NCBI GenBank assembly: GCA_032871835.1
Contig: CM065297.1
Coordinates: forward strand, 44,954,203-45,018,202
Reading direction: 5' to 3'
DNA from: Dipteronia dyeriana
Taxonomy: Eukaryota; Streptophyta; Magnoliopsida; Sapindales; Sapindaceae
DNA: 64,000 nt
Positions 34,090-44,198 of the stretch are shown here, piece by piece. Both the position numbers and the translations under genes were made by a program. The notes under the pieces are model-generated. The model was not told the origin of the DNA, did not search any database, and worked only from the letters and a program-made list of their open reading frames with translations. Every line of letters starts with the position of its first letter. The stretch's first letter is position 1.

Positions 34090-34180
34090 GTGAGTAAACA
34101 AATCTTTTGCTTTTGACTTTATTTGTGTTTGCAATTATTATTTTTGTCTTTATTTGCTTTTACGTTTTGAATTTTTGCAG
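34090..34180 (+). other. Putative 91-bp intron in Athila-E
   Basis: AAG|GTGAGT at 34087-34095 is a near-consensus donor. ATTTTTGCAG|G at 34171-34181 is a strong acceptor after a T-rich tract. It would join the gag tail to the exon before the unknown ORF. No transcript evidence exists here, so splicing is inferred. Confidence 0.45.
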
Positions 34181-34247
34181 GATTAATTTCTAGGTTCAGT
34201 TTTTGCTTGGTGTGTTTTGTTATATAACCCCTGTTAAGTGGCGGATA

Positions 34248-34937
34248 ATGGTACTCCATGATCATTCAAGTCGGTTTAATTCAGTTTCCCAAATAATTGA
34301 TCCTCAAATTAAGGCATGGACGAAATTTTCACAAACCTGCGAAAACATTTTCCATCGTTGCCCCAAAATGCTCTGAAAAAGATTTACAAAGCACGTTCCG
34401 AAAGATTACGCTTACTGATGATAAACAAAATTCCTGTTGAAATTCGCTGGTTGATCGAAGCTAAGGTACGTCTAGCAGGTGAGTCTGCTGATTCATTTAT
34501 ATCTTACATGCCTGGTTTTGGAAGAAGTAACCTTGCAAAAAAAATGAGGAGCTAAGAAGTTAGGGGTTGCTGGTCACAAATGTGCACGTACAACTTGCAA
34601 CACACGTTGTCGTTCTTTAGGAATGGTGTCTAATGATCGGGAAGATAAAATTTTATTCATTAGGCATGGTTTGCGTAGAGAGTCATTGGATAATATCCTA
34701 ACGACTCTTGATGCACATCCTAGCTGATATGTGCAAATTGCAATTGACCGATTATGGCCACAATTTCAGAAAGAACATGCATAATATAGTCTTGGGAATC
34801 TGACTTTAAAAGACCATGTTTGCCAATTTATAAGAAAATTGTATGTGAAGCATATCCCTGACCCATAAAGGGCGTTAAAGCTGTTTATGGACGTAAAACC
34901 AGAGGAAGATGTGAGCCACAATCACAACTACCAGTAA
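34248..34937 (+). pseudogene. Unrecognised protein-coding relic inside Athila-E
   Basis: I do not recognise the family. Three frame segments form one coding-like stretch of about 225 residues. From the ATG at 34248 a frame reads QIIDPQIKAWTKFSQ. A second frame (34316-34555) reads KARSERLRLLMINKIPVEIRW and SADSFISYMPGFGR. After an A-run at 34537-34544 the first frame resumes with KKLGVAGHKCARTTCNTRC, NDREDKILFIRHGLRRES, DRLWPQFQKEHA and NLTLKDHVCQFIRKLY. Stops lie at 34725-34727, 34782-34784 and 34866-34868, and the end is TAA 34935-34937. The middle is basic with a C-x4-C-x3-C cluster. It could be a second captured host gene or an element-specific ORF. Confidence 0.55.
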
Positions 34938-35095
34938 ATATCCTTTTGTTTTTATTATCTTTTTCCTTCCGTATTTAATGTATTTTCTAATTATTGTTGT
35001 TAACTTTTGATTTTTGAACCATTTGGATATAATATCATTGACAAATACGTCGCCCTATACATATAGGTGTATTATTGTGTTACCTTTACGGGATC

Positions 35096-35103
35096 TATAA
35101 ATA
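35096..35103 (+). promoter_or_regulatory. TATA-like box upstream of the captured LOG gene
   Basis: TATAAATA lies 71 bases before the LOG ATG, followed by an A-rich 5'UTR-like stretch (CACTCATAAACATTCAAAAG). This spacing suits a plant RNA polymerase II promoter. It may be a retained host promoter or a chance match. Confidence 0.45.
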
Positions 35104-35173
35104 CAAGCATTTGTTTTCCTTTTTGCTTCAAGCACTCATAAACATTCAAAAGAAAATTTCAGAGAGTGCATTA

Positions 35174-35827
35174 ATGGCGTCACCTTCAACTAAACGATTC
35201 ACAAACATTTGTGTGTTTGGTGGCACCAATTATGGGAAATACAGAGAGTTTGTTGATGATGCAACTCATCTTTGTAATTTTTTGACTGAGCGAAAAATAC
35301 ACCTAGTGTATAGAGGAGGTAACTTGGGATTAATGAGGTGTGTTTCATGAGCTGCACGAGACAGAGGTAGTCAAGTTCTGGGTATTGTCCCAAAACCTAT
35401 GACCGCAGCAGACATCATCGAAAAGACAAACGGTGAAGAGCTAGTTGTTTCAGGTATGCCTGAAAGATTGATTGCTATGTTACATCATGCTGATGCGTTT
35501 ATAGCTTTGCCAGGTGGTTTTTGAACCTTAGAAGAAATCTTTACAATAACATTCTAGGCGCAACTACACATCCATGAGAAACCCATCGGTTTGTTGAATG
35601 TTAATAAATTTTATGATGGCTTGCTTTCATTTCTTAATCATGCTAAAAAAAATTATTACATTCCACCTTCAATTCGAAAAATCTTTATCTCTGCTTCAAG
35701 TCCTCATGAGCTGATTGACCAGTTACAAGCTTTTAATTATGAGCCAGATCCCTCAACCTTCAAAATAGATTGGTCCATTGATGAAGAGAACAAGAAACAC
35801 ATAATTGATCTGAATCTCAGTTTGTGA
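35174..35827 (+). pseudogene. LOG: Captured LOG-type cytokinin riboside 5'-monophosphate phosphoribohydrolase
   Basis: LOG enzymes release active cytokinin bases from their riboside monophosphates. A single frame of 217 codons from the ATG at 35174 covers the whole family length (usually about 210-220 residues). It shows TNICVFGGTNYGK, HLVYRGGNLGLM, GSQVLGIVPKPM, ADAFIALPGGF, TLEEIFTI, QLHIHEKPIGLLNV and FYDGLLSFLNHA. Three in-frame stops break it: TGA 35348-35350, TGA 35522-35524 (replacing a Gly in the PGG-x-GT-x-EE active-site motif) and TAG 35555-35557. There is no frameshift and no intron, although plant LOG genes are normally split into several exons, so a processed copy was captured. 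The usual MxxRKAEMA segment is divergent here (MPERLIAML). It lies between the unknown ORF and the Athila-E 3' region. Confidence 0.87.
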
Positions 35828-37043
35828 TTGTCCCATGGTTTTTATGCATTTTATTTTCCTTTATTTTGTATTTCTTTTGTTGTTTTGCAGGATTTTATTG
35901 TCTTTCAAGTTGTTCAGGTGATATCTTTTAAACCTTACCTCTTTCTAAAGACATTGGGGAAAATGTCTCGTTCTGGTTGGGGGGAGAGGATAATTGATTC
36001 AATAACTTTTGTTTTTTTTAAAAAAAAAAAACTAACTTTTGACCATTTTTTTAAAGATGACCGAGTAAGGAGATCCTTTAGATACTTCTGACACAAATTT
36101 TTGTAGTTCTGATGCATTTTTCCTCTCTTTTGACTATTCAAATTTATAAACTCTCCATTGTGATATCACTGACTAATCCTTTAGTTCATTAAGTCATCTT
36201 GAGAAATTTTTCGAACTATTCAAGACACACACGCACATTGACATGTGATTATGTGCAGTAAGTTAAGATTTTGCGATATTTAGTTCTGAAACATCATTCA
36301 AGGGTAACAACCGAAGGCAGTGGTCTTGTTTAAAAAAATATATAGTAATAATAATAATAATAATTTTGTGTGTTGTGACCAAACATTTTACTTAGTAGCC
36401 GGGCCTCATGCCTCAGTAAGCATACAATGTTCGCGTAAAATGGTGAAGTCTAGATAAGAATAAAGTGCAGTTTTGTAACCTCTTTAACTCAAGCAATTAA
36501 GTCCGAGGAGTGCTTTAACACCTAATGCCCTAAGACTAACTGGTTTGAGAGTCATTGACCCAAAGCTCGTTACACGGGTTAAAGAGAAAGCTTAAGGGAA
36601 TTGTACTAAAAAAAACACCTGCAATCCGAGTAATTAAGCCCGTAGGAGTGTTTTAACACTTAATGCCCTAAAGCCAACTAGTTTGGGAGTCATTTTCCTA
36701 AAGCTCGCTACATGGATTAAAGATAGAATGTTTGTTTTCAATTTTGTTATATTTTCTAGTTAAAAAAAAGAAATAAAAAGTAGAAGAAGAAAAAAAAACT
36801 ACTGCCTAAGGAAGAAGCCCTGATGAGATTTTAGAATGGAAATGTTGCTTGATTTCAATTGAATCTCATAGTTATTGTGTTGATCTTTATAGAGCACAAG
36901 AAAGTTTGATTGATAACTCAATTGATGATTGGTTGTCAAAGGGTGAGAAAAGAGGTATGGGAGAGTTTGTCTATTTGGTAGTTTAGAGATTTGAATTTGA
37001 GTTTTTACTATTTTCGCTTTAGTTGCTAGGGACTAGCAATAAG
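35828..37043 (+). other. Athila-E 3' non-coding region
   Basis: Contains an acceptor-like TTGTTGTTTTGCAG at 35878-35891, the hairpin GACATT...AATGTC at 35950-35967 followed by a G-rich GGTTGGGGGGAGAGG, an ATA/TAA run at 36341-36363, and two 137-bp tandem units at 36494-36735. Athila elements often have a CATTGxGGxxAATGT plus GGGGG signature in this position. No ORF of interest. Confidence 0.7.
36494..36735 (+). repeat. 137-bp tandem repeat in the Athila-E 3' region
   Basis: AATTAAGTCCGAGGAGTG...TTAAAGAGA and AATTAAGCCCGTAGGAGTG...TTAAAGATA are two diverged copies, starting near 36495 and 36632. Confidence 0.8.
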
Positions 37044-37056
37044 TTGGTTGGGGGTG
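37044..37056 (+). promoter_or_regulatory. Athila-E polypurine-like tract
   Basis: TTGGTTGGGGGTG directly precedes the 3' LTR. Athila-type PPTs often contain this T-interrupted G run. Confidence 0.7.
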
Positions 37057-38488
37057 TGATTAACACTGAAAAGTGTATGTTTACTAAGGGATAATATCAT
37101 CATTTTACACTTCAAATATGTTTAATTCCCTAATTTATACATTATTTCGTTCGCTCGCTTAAATAAATGTGTTGTGTAGTAATCAGTGTATTTTTCTTTA
37201 TATTTCAGAGGTAATTCGATCAATTCATAATTATGGAGAAGTCAGATGGTAAAACAAACATCGTTTTCAAGTTTAGAACATCAAAAACCTTAGGAAGGCC
37301 ACGAAGGGCATTTTTTTAATTTTAACTATTCACTATTCACAGTTGACTTTCACTGTTCCTGATGACATGGCACATTCCTATTGGACTGAACTGTGAGTGC
37401 ACCATACACGCGACTACAGAGAATCACATTCTAGAAGTCGGTGCACTGTTCATAGTTGACTTTCCAGAAGATTATTGACCGATGACGCGTCACATTTCTA
37501 TTGGCCTAAATTGTGAATGCCCCGTACACGTGCTGTAGAGAATAATATTCTAGAAGCCGGTGCACTGTTCACTATTGACTTTCACGGATGCGTTTACTGT
37601 TCACTGTTCACTGTTCACTGTTCACTATTCACTATTCACTGATGTCGTGGCGCAATCTGGACGCTCTATTCTAAATTCATCTGATGGTCAATTTTCATCC
37701 GTATTTTGTATAAATAGGGGACCTCTCCCCCCTAATTTGCATATTCTGAGTCCAAATATGATATTAGATTTGTGAAATTCTCTCTTTTGTTCTCAAATCC
37801 TCAGTTTAAATAAAATAGTTATTTTCTAGTTAAATTATGTCTGGCTAATTTTACATAGATTAGGCCAAAGGTGATACCGTTGGTATAGAAAATATGATCC
37901 AATTATTGTAAGTTTATAATTTTTTTGCTTTCTCCCCTCTGATCTTTTTGAGTTTTTGACTCACTATAGTCAAACAGATATTGTCTAGCACAGTGAGTAC
38001 TTTTACTCATATTTATTATAGAGTGATTTCTTCCCTCTGATCTTTGTGGAGTTTTTGACTCACTGTAGACAGACAGATATTGTCTAGCACAGTAGGTACT
38101 TTTACATGTATCTATCAGTGAGTGGTTTATCTCTTCTAATCTTTGTGGAGTTTTGATTCACCGTAGACAGACAGATGTTGTCTAGCACAGTGAGTACTTT
38201 TACCCACATCTATCAGAGAGTGGTCAGTGGAGTGGAATACCCTCCCATTAATCTGGACTAAATATTAATTATTGGATCATATTTGAATTACCAACAATGG
38301 ATCCCTTAGCCCCAGTTTTAATTTTAATTGATTTACATTTTTTAGAACAAACTTATAAATTAATCTAGATAATTAATTCTACAAGGACAAGTGAACAACC
38401 TCCCTATGGTTCGATCCGGTCTTACCGGTTAATTTATTATTTTGACACTCTTATACTCGGGAGTAGTAACACTTCTTTAGGACGTGTG
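37057..38488 (+). repeat. Athila-E 3' LTR
   Basis: Direct repeat of the 5' LTR, with the TATA box at 37709-37716 and the three hairpin units at 37959-37998, 38058-38097 and 38156-38195. It has extra TTCACTG repeats at 37598-37640 and keeps about 180 bp (38226-38402) missing from the 5' copy. The last bases (GACGTGTG) lack the final CA and run straight into duplicated Copia-D sequence. Confidence 0.88.
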
Positions 38489-39744
38489 AATTCTTAAATC
38501 TTTGTTTTCATAAATTTATGGAGTTGTATTTTGCTAGCATCAAATCTAGGGCTATTTGTGCGATTAATTGATCTTATTTCTGTGATTGATAGCCTTTTCA
38601 TGTGTTAGATCAATTGAATTGAATATTTGTTGAAATAACACATTTGATTGTTGATTTAGAGCTTGTTTGAGTCTAAGAGAATATCTTGTGATATAAGCTC
38701 TAAATATTGTGCTAGAAATTCATTTATGAATTTATTAATTGATTCTAGCATTTTTACTTGATTGAACATAATCTTGGTGTTTCACATACTCTAGATTGAT
38801 TATTCGTATTATAAGTTCTAGAAAAAATTGTTTTGTTCTTTTATTGATGAAAATCTAGTTCTTCATGATTTATGCCTAATCTACACATTTCATATGTACA
38901 TGCATCATTTGCTTGATTACATTGTTTTTAGGATTGCAAACTTGAAAAACATATTACATGTGCTCACTGATTCATTTCTAGTTTTCGTAGGATATATCGA
39001 TCATATATACTATGTTGTGTGTGTTTGCATCATTTGCATTTACTTAGATCATTTACCTTGCAAAAGTCTGAAAGTCTCAATTTGAAGAGTGATTATTTGA
39101 TTAGAGCATGGAAGTCCTGGCTAGAGTCGTGAGCACTTGGATAGCTAAGCATGGAAGTTTTGACTAGGATTGGGGTGATCCGGCTAGTTAAGCAAAGTGG
39201 CATCTCTTTCATTGTGTAGGGTTGAAGGGTAGATTTCTAGGTGAAGTGGTCACTTGAGAGATTGTATCTTTTTTTATCTTAATAGTGAAAGGTGTTTGCC
39301 GGTGGTTGTGGAATCAACCCTGGATATTTCCTCTTCGGAGGTTTTACCACTTAAAAATCATGTGTTAATTTTCTCTATCCCTATCTCTTGATATTTGTAT
39401 ATGTGTTGATATATATCTTGTTTGGTGTTGATATATATCTTGTTTGATATATTTGTAATTGATATCCATTTTATATCAAGCTATATATATGTTCAAGGCT
39501 TATGTTTGATAGCCTATGTACAAATTGAGTTCGTATCGAATGCAAGTTGTAATCTAAATTGGCTTTGTTTGATCAAGCTTATCTTTGTTGAATTGATTGT
39601 GCTTGTGTTTGATTAATAAATTGTGATACAAGCTATCTAGAGGGACAAACTTATGTTCATTTCAAGGGAATGAAAAAAGGTGTAATAACCTATTCACCCT
39701 TCTCTAGGTTAGCTTAAGATAAATTAACCGTGTTTGTATTTTCA
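38489..39744 (+). repeat. Copia-D 5' LTR, right part
   Basis: Its start repeats the 75 bases left of Athila-E and it ends GTGTTTGTATTTTCA, exactly as the solo Copia-D LTR does. It contains two units of the GGAAGT(C/T)(C/T)TG minisatellite near 39108-39190, where the solo LTR has six. Confidence 0.82.
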
Positions 39745-39745
39745 T

Positions 39746-39760
39746 TTGGTATCAGAATGG
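39746..39760 (+). promoter_or_regulatory. Copia-D primer-binding site
   Basis: TTGGTATCAGAATGGG lies one base after the LTR. It matches the tRNA-iMet site for ten bases and then diverges. Confidence 0.8.
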
Positions 39761-39825
39761 GTCACTAGATTGCACTTAGTGAGATCCCGGGTTACACTCA
39801 TGGTAATTTGTAAAGCTTTGAAGCA

Positions 39826-40459
39826 TTGGGACTTCAAGATGATGTAATAGCGAAAGGAGCTTCAAATACAAGGCCACCATTACTTAAGGGTAACAACTAT
39901 GGGTTTTGGAAGTTGAGGATGAAAGCCTACATCCGTTCCATTGATGAAAGGACATGGATGGTTGTGGAAGAAGGCTATACACCTCCTAGTAAGGTTTTAG
40001 AAGATGGCATCGAAATTTCCAAACCTAGAAGTGCATGGATGGCAAATGATTTTGAGATTGCTAGATGGCACCATCATGCTATGAACACCAAATTTGGAGG
40101 AGTGGATAGACACCAATTCTCCTACATAAAAAATTTTCAATCTGCCAAGGAGGCTTGGGACACTCTCCAAGTCATAAATGAAGGCACATTACCCGTAAGA
40201 AAGTCTAGGCTTCAATTGTTGACTTCACAGTTTGAAAGCTTGCAAATGTGTGATGAAGACTTGTTTAAAGACTTCCAATTTTTGTCTTCTTAACCAATGT
40301 CAAGCACTTGGAGTGCCAATCTCTAGAGAGCTATCTAAATTGAAAGATCCTAAGATCTCTCCCTAAGAGATTCAAGGCTAAGGTTACGACCATAGAAGAA
40401 AGCAAGGATGTCGATTGCTAAAGCAGTGATGAATTGCTTGGGTCTCTCCAAACTTATGA
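39826..40459 (+). pseudogene. gag: Copia-D gag remnant
   Basis: SIRE-type gag with GASNTRPPLLKGNNYGFWK, DERTWMVVEEGYTPP, WMANDFEIARWHHHAMN and AKEAWDTLQVINEGT. The frame opens without a convincing ATG (first codon TTG at 39826) and shifts near 40285. It continues as RSLPKRFKAKVTTIEES and ELLGSLQTYD until the Copia-C LTR begins at 40460. Its relatives are the gags at 1821 and 62585. Confidence 0.82.
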
Positions 40460-41536
40460 TGAAATTCCCTTAATGTGTGTCTATCCTAATCTAGAGGGGG
40501 GTGAATAAGTTTTAATTCAATCGATTACCAACTTTTCAAATTAATCAATGTTAATAAATTTACCTCATATTATCAAGCATTCAATAAAACATAATTATGC
40601 ATAAAACAGTAAAAACACACGATATGATTTATTTGAGAAACCCTTCAACTAGGAAAAATTCACGGACTAACCACTTAGCCACACACGGTCCATAAAATCC
40701 AGCACTCGAATAAAAGTTTACAACCTAGGTTGACCTCCCTTCACACCAACCATAGTTACTAACCCTTTCACTCTACCCAACGGGCCTATAATAGTGATCT
40801 TGGACCAACAAGCTTATGCACTAAACCAATTAGACACAATACTTAACAATCAAAGAAGAGATAAAGCAACCTAGGTTGACCTCCCGTCACACCAACCATA
40901 GTTACTAACCCTTTTACTCTACCCAACGGGCCTATAATAGTGATCTTGGACCAACAAGCTTACCAACAAGCTTATGCACTAAACTACTTAGTCACAATAC
41001 TTAACAGTCAAAGAAGAGATAAAGCAACCTAAGTAAATATATAAATATTCTAGATGCAAAAACATAAGGTTAACACATTTAAGCCTATCTAAGGATTTAA
41101 AGATAACAATGAATGCAAATCTTAGATATCAATTATCTAAATGCAAATGCAAATAGATTTAGCTAGAAGGGCAAAATGGTACTAAATCCTCGCAATCAAT
41201 AAACACAAAATCTCAACAAACAATCAACAACCCAAACATGTTATAAATGCAATTAAACTCAAAGACATGCATTAAATCAACAATAAATGCTATTCCTAGG
41301 TAAACATGGCATAGGAATGAAGCTAGACAATCTAGGGCATGTAGAATTTACGAAGTCAAGAAATATATGAAGACCAATGCTTGAAGATGCAAGGATGAAG
41401 CTAGATGGTCATGGGATGGAAGCATGGTTGAGTAAGTTGAGTTCTTGGAGCTCTCTCTAACTAGGATTCAATTTCTTTCTTAAGGAAATTTAATTTTAGA
41501 GCTACTTAGGTCATAAATGGTGAAGAAGATGATATA

Positions 41537-41570
<34 letters not shown>

Positions 41571-41871
41571 TAAGAAAAATGTTGCTCAATGAAAAGATAA
41601 AATAGCCCCTAAACTACGTCTTCCGTGGGAGACTCTGCATCTCGGGGAAAGACCTGAAAGGCTTTATATGGGTAACTCTGTGGGAGGCTCTAGCAAAGAC
41701 ATGTCCCACAAAAACCACTAGAGAGTTCTTCGTAAGACAGTGGGAGGCTCGCTCGAGCGGAAGATGCAGAACATGAATACTAAATAGATTTTGAAGGGAT
41801 TATTTAGGGAATACAAGCAAGACAAAATGACACACCAAACAAGCAAGGAAGAGACAAGAAATGGATGCACA
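40460..41871 (-). repeat. Solo LTR of Copia-C
   Basis: Starts TGAAATTCCC and ends GGATGCACA on the plus strand. It matches the LTR part at 62707-63067, which sits on the PBS side of a minus-strand element, so this LTR is reversed. Flanks TATGA (40455-40459) and TATGT (41872-41876) agree at four of five bases, fitting an aged target duplication. A CCCC GAGACT-type poly-region and an AT microsatellite (41540-41572) lie inside. Confidence 0.78.
40721..41024. repeat. Tandem duplication inside the Copia-C LTR
   Basis: CAACCTAGGTTGACCTCCC starts units at 40721 and 40867 (146-bp period). The second unit has a further 12-bp duplication around CCAACAAGCTTA. The LTR copy at 62707-63067 contains at least one unit. 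Confidence 0.88.
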
Positions 41872-41876
41872 TATGT

Positions 41877-44198
41877 TGTTGGGATTATGCTCGATAGCAA
41901 GAGGATAATAATGTATTTGACAATCTTTTCATATTAATAAAGTGATTTCTAGTTTAACAAATCTTATAGCATTTATAGTTTAATTATTATAATTGTCAAA
42001 AGTAAATAATCATAAGGTCAAAAGACTATGAGAAAAGAAGAATTGTTCATACATCTAGATATGTATGAGGTAGACACAATTCTTTAGTTAGTCTTGAATA
42101 ATATTCACAACTTAAAATAAAGGTTGGGCGCCTTTATCTTGTCAAAGTTGTAGATTCTTTTGCTAGCATTTGAGTGGGATCAAATGTGTTATGATGAGTC
42201 TAAAATCATCAAAGTGTGGTGTCTTTGGGCAAAAGAATCTAGTGCACTGGGTGTACTGAATTGGATCACAGTGAAATACTTTATCTAGAACCGTTAATGG
42301 ATAAAAGTTTTCATTTGAACAAATCAGAGAGTCTATCTCAGTCCTGAGACAAATGATGGACTTACGGTTGCAAGTGTTATCATTTGAGCTATCAATGAGT
42401 ATGATTATATAGCGTAGTCTATCCTGGATAGTTTGGTGGTATTCATTTGTTAATCGATAGAGGACTTCATTTATAGATATGGACATCATGGCTCCATTTA
42501 TTAAATGTGAGTAGAATATCATCATATGTATGTTTTGAGGTATTGGATATTAAATCTTAATGTTAAGTCTTCAATAGTGTCTACTGAAATATGGCTTCTG
42601 GATAAGTTTAAATATCCAAGTTTAAAATGTGGTCATATGAGTAAATATGGTAACTTGGAGAGCTATAGGCAATCTATGTGCTCTTGTCGATTACTGGTAT
42701 TCTTCACGAGGATACATTATCTCTAATAATATTGTCTAGGGTATGGATGGGCAATATTAACTTATTCTATCTTAATTTTAGAGTTCAATTTTAGTTCTTT
42801 AATGGAATGAACTAAAATTAATAGATCGGACCTAAGTGAATCATTTGTTGATTGTGACTAGGTTGTGTTTATTGGAGCTTAAATTTAGATACCCCGCCAA
42901 GATCCCCAATCCACACGGTCTTGCATGGATCACTTGATATATTCTACTGGACCAATTTATGGGTCCATCTGGAATTGTATGAAGGCATGTGGACTTGTTT
43001 CTTTTTTAGTAAGAATGGATCTAGTTCACATGTGGACCTTTTATTAAGGTCCAATGGATTTAATAAAATAGAAAAAAAATATTATGGCCCATTTATAGGT
43101 TTGGACGACTAGGGCTCGTAAAAAAGCTTGTTATATTGTTTTTTATTTTATTATTTAATTAAATAGAAATTAATTAAATTGTTAATTAATGAATTATTTA
43201 ATTAAAAGTCAAAAAAAAATTCCTATTAGGAGAAGGTCTCCTAATATTATACTATTGTTGGTAGTATAATTAACATTAAAGACTATATTTGATAAGTAGA
43301 TAAATAAAATGAATTATTTATCCAGTCAAATTAGGAAGTCTTTAATTTGGTTACAAATACACTATTTGAGTTGGATTACGAGTCTTGGTGCGTAAAAGTA
43401 AAAGAAATCTTTCATTGAAAAGGATTCTTTGTCACCAAGTAAATCCACCTAATGAAATGATTCTTGCCCACCAAGTAAATCCTTCTTATGAAAGGATCTG
43501 TATGCCTATTTATACTACCTCTAAATTTCGGCCAAGAAGAGATGATAAGCTCAAAAATTCGTGCAAGCCAAAGCAAATTTAGAGAGAGGAAAAATTCGGC
43601 CATTACATAATTCTAATAAGAAAAATTCGGCTAAGCCCTAGTTTTTCTTCAGAATTTTTCTTCAAGAGTTTTCGGCAACCATGGAATTTTGAGTATAGAA
43701 AATTCGGTTCTTGCTCTAGATAAATTCTTCCAACTCTAAAGAAAGAAGTGCGTGAATTCGGCCAAGAAGGAAAAAAAAGGAACGTACTTATTTTCAATAG
43801 TACACTAGTATCCTTTACATCAAAAGGGTTTTGTGTACAAAATCGAATCGGGTTCACGTGAGTTTCAATCAAGTAGATTGATAATTCACAAGTGACCGGA
43901 CGTTCTTGGATTTTCTCTTGGAGGATTATTGTGACTAACAAAGAAGAAGATTTCGTTTGTTTCCATCCTCAGGTATACAAATTAAAGAAAGGGAGCCCAC
44001 ACTCCTAGGTGATTCAAGTTCGTGATTGGATTGGAAGATCTTTTGGATTCAATTCTGGGCTAGTTCAATCATCACAAGATAAAATGTACGACACTAATAA
44101 TATACATCAATTAATCTAGGGTTAAGGTTCATTCTATTAAAGTAAAAAAAAATACTCAAACCCTATTTTCACGCTTATGTTATGCGATTTTCCCTACA
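41877..44198 (+). repeat. Copia-A LTR, full length, no internal region attached
   Basis: Begins TGTTGGGATTATGCTC and ends TTTCCCTACA (2.32 kb). It is not followed by a PBS nor preceded by a PPT. Flanks TATGT and TAAAC do not match, so it is a solo LTR with rearranged flanks. It starts directly after the presumed Copia-C target duplication. Confidence 0.85.

Larger units (their letters stand above)
31877..38488 (+). mobile_element. Athila-E: non-autonomous Athila-like gypsy element carrying captured genes
   Basis: LTRs at 31877-33090 and 37057-38488 both start TGATTAAC and contain the same TATA box and hairpin array. The PBS is of the TGGCACCGTTGTC type, as in Athila elements, and a purine-rich tract precedes the 3' LTR. 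The gag remnant (33563-34036) has the Athila signature. There is no protease, RT or integrase. Instead the interior holds a putative intron, an unrecognised ORF and a LOG-type gene. The 5' LTR lacks about 180 bp present in the 3' LTR (38226-38402). The left flank is Copia-D LTR and the right flank resumes Copia-D with a 75-bp overlap. Confidence 0.87.
30990..40459 (+). mobile_element. Copia-D: SIRE-like copia fragment (5' LTR, PBS, gag), split by Athila-E
   Basis: A 5'-truncated LTR (30990-31876 and 38489-39744), identified by its match to the solo LTR at 54042-56615, is followed by a primer-binding site and a gag remnant. The element is cut at 40459 by a Copia-C solo LTR, and no pol follows on the other side. 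About 465 bp of the LTR start is missing. Confidence 0.78.

Noticed and set aside
35828..36091. 87-codon frame after LOG
   Set aside because: Low-complexity Phe/Lys-rich translation across the PPT-proximal signature; non-coding element DNA.
40721..41024. Repeat units considered as a CRISPR array
   Set aside because: Two long tandem units without spacers inside a retroelement LTR in plant DNA.
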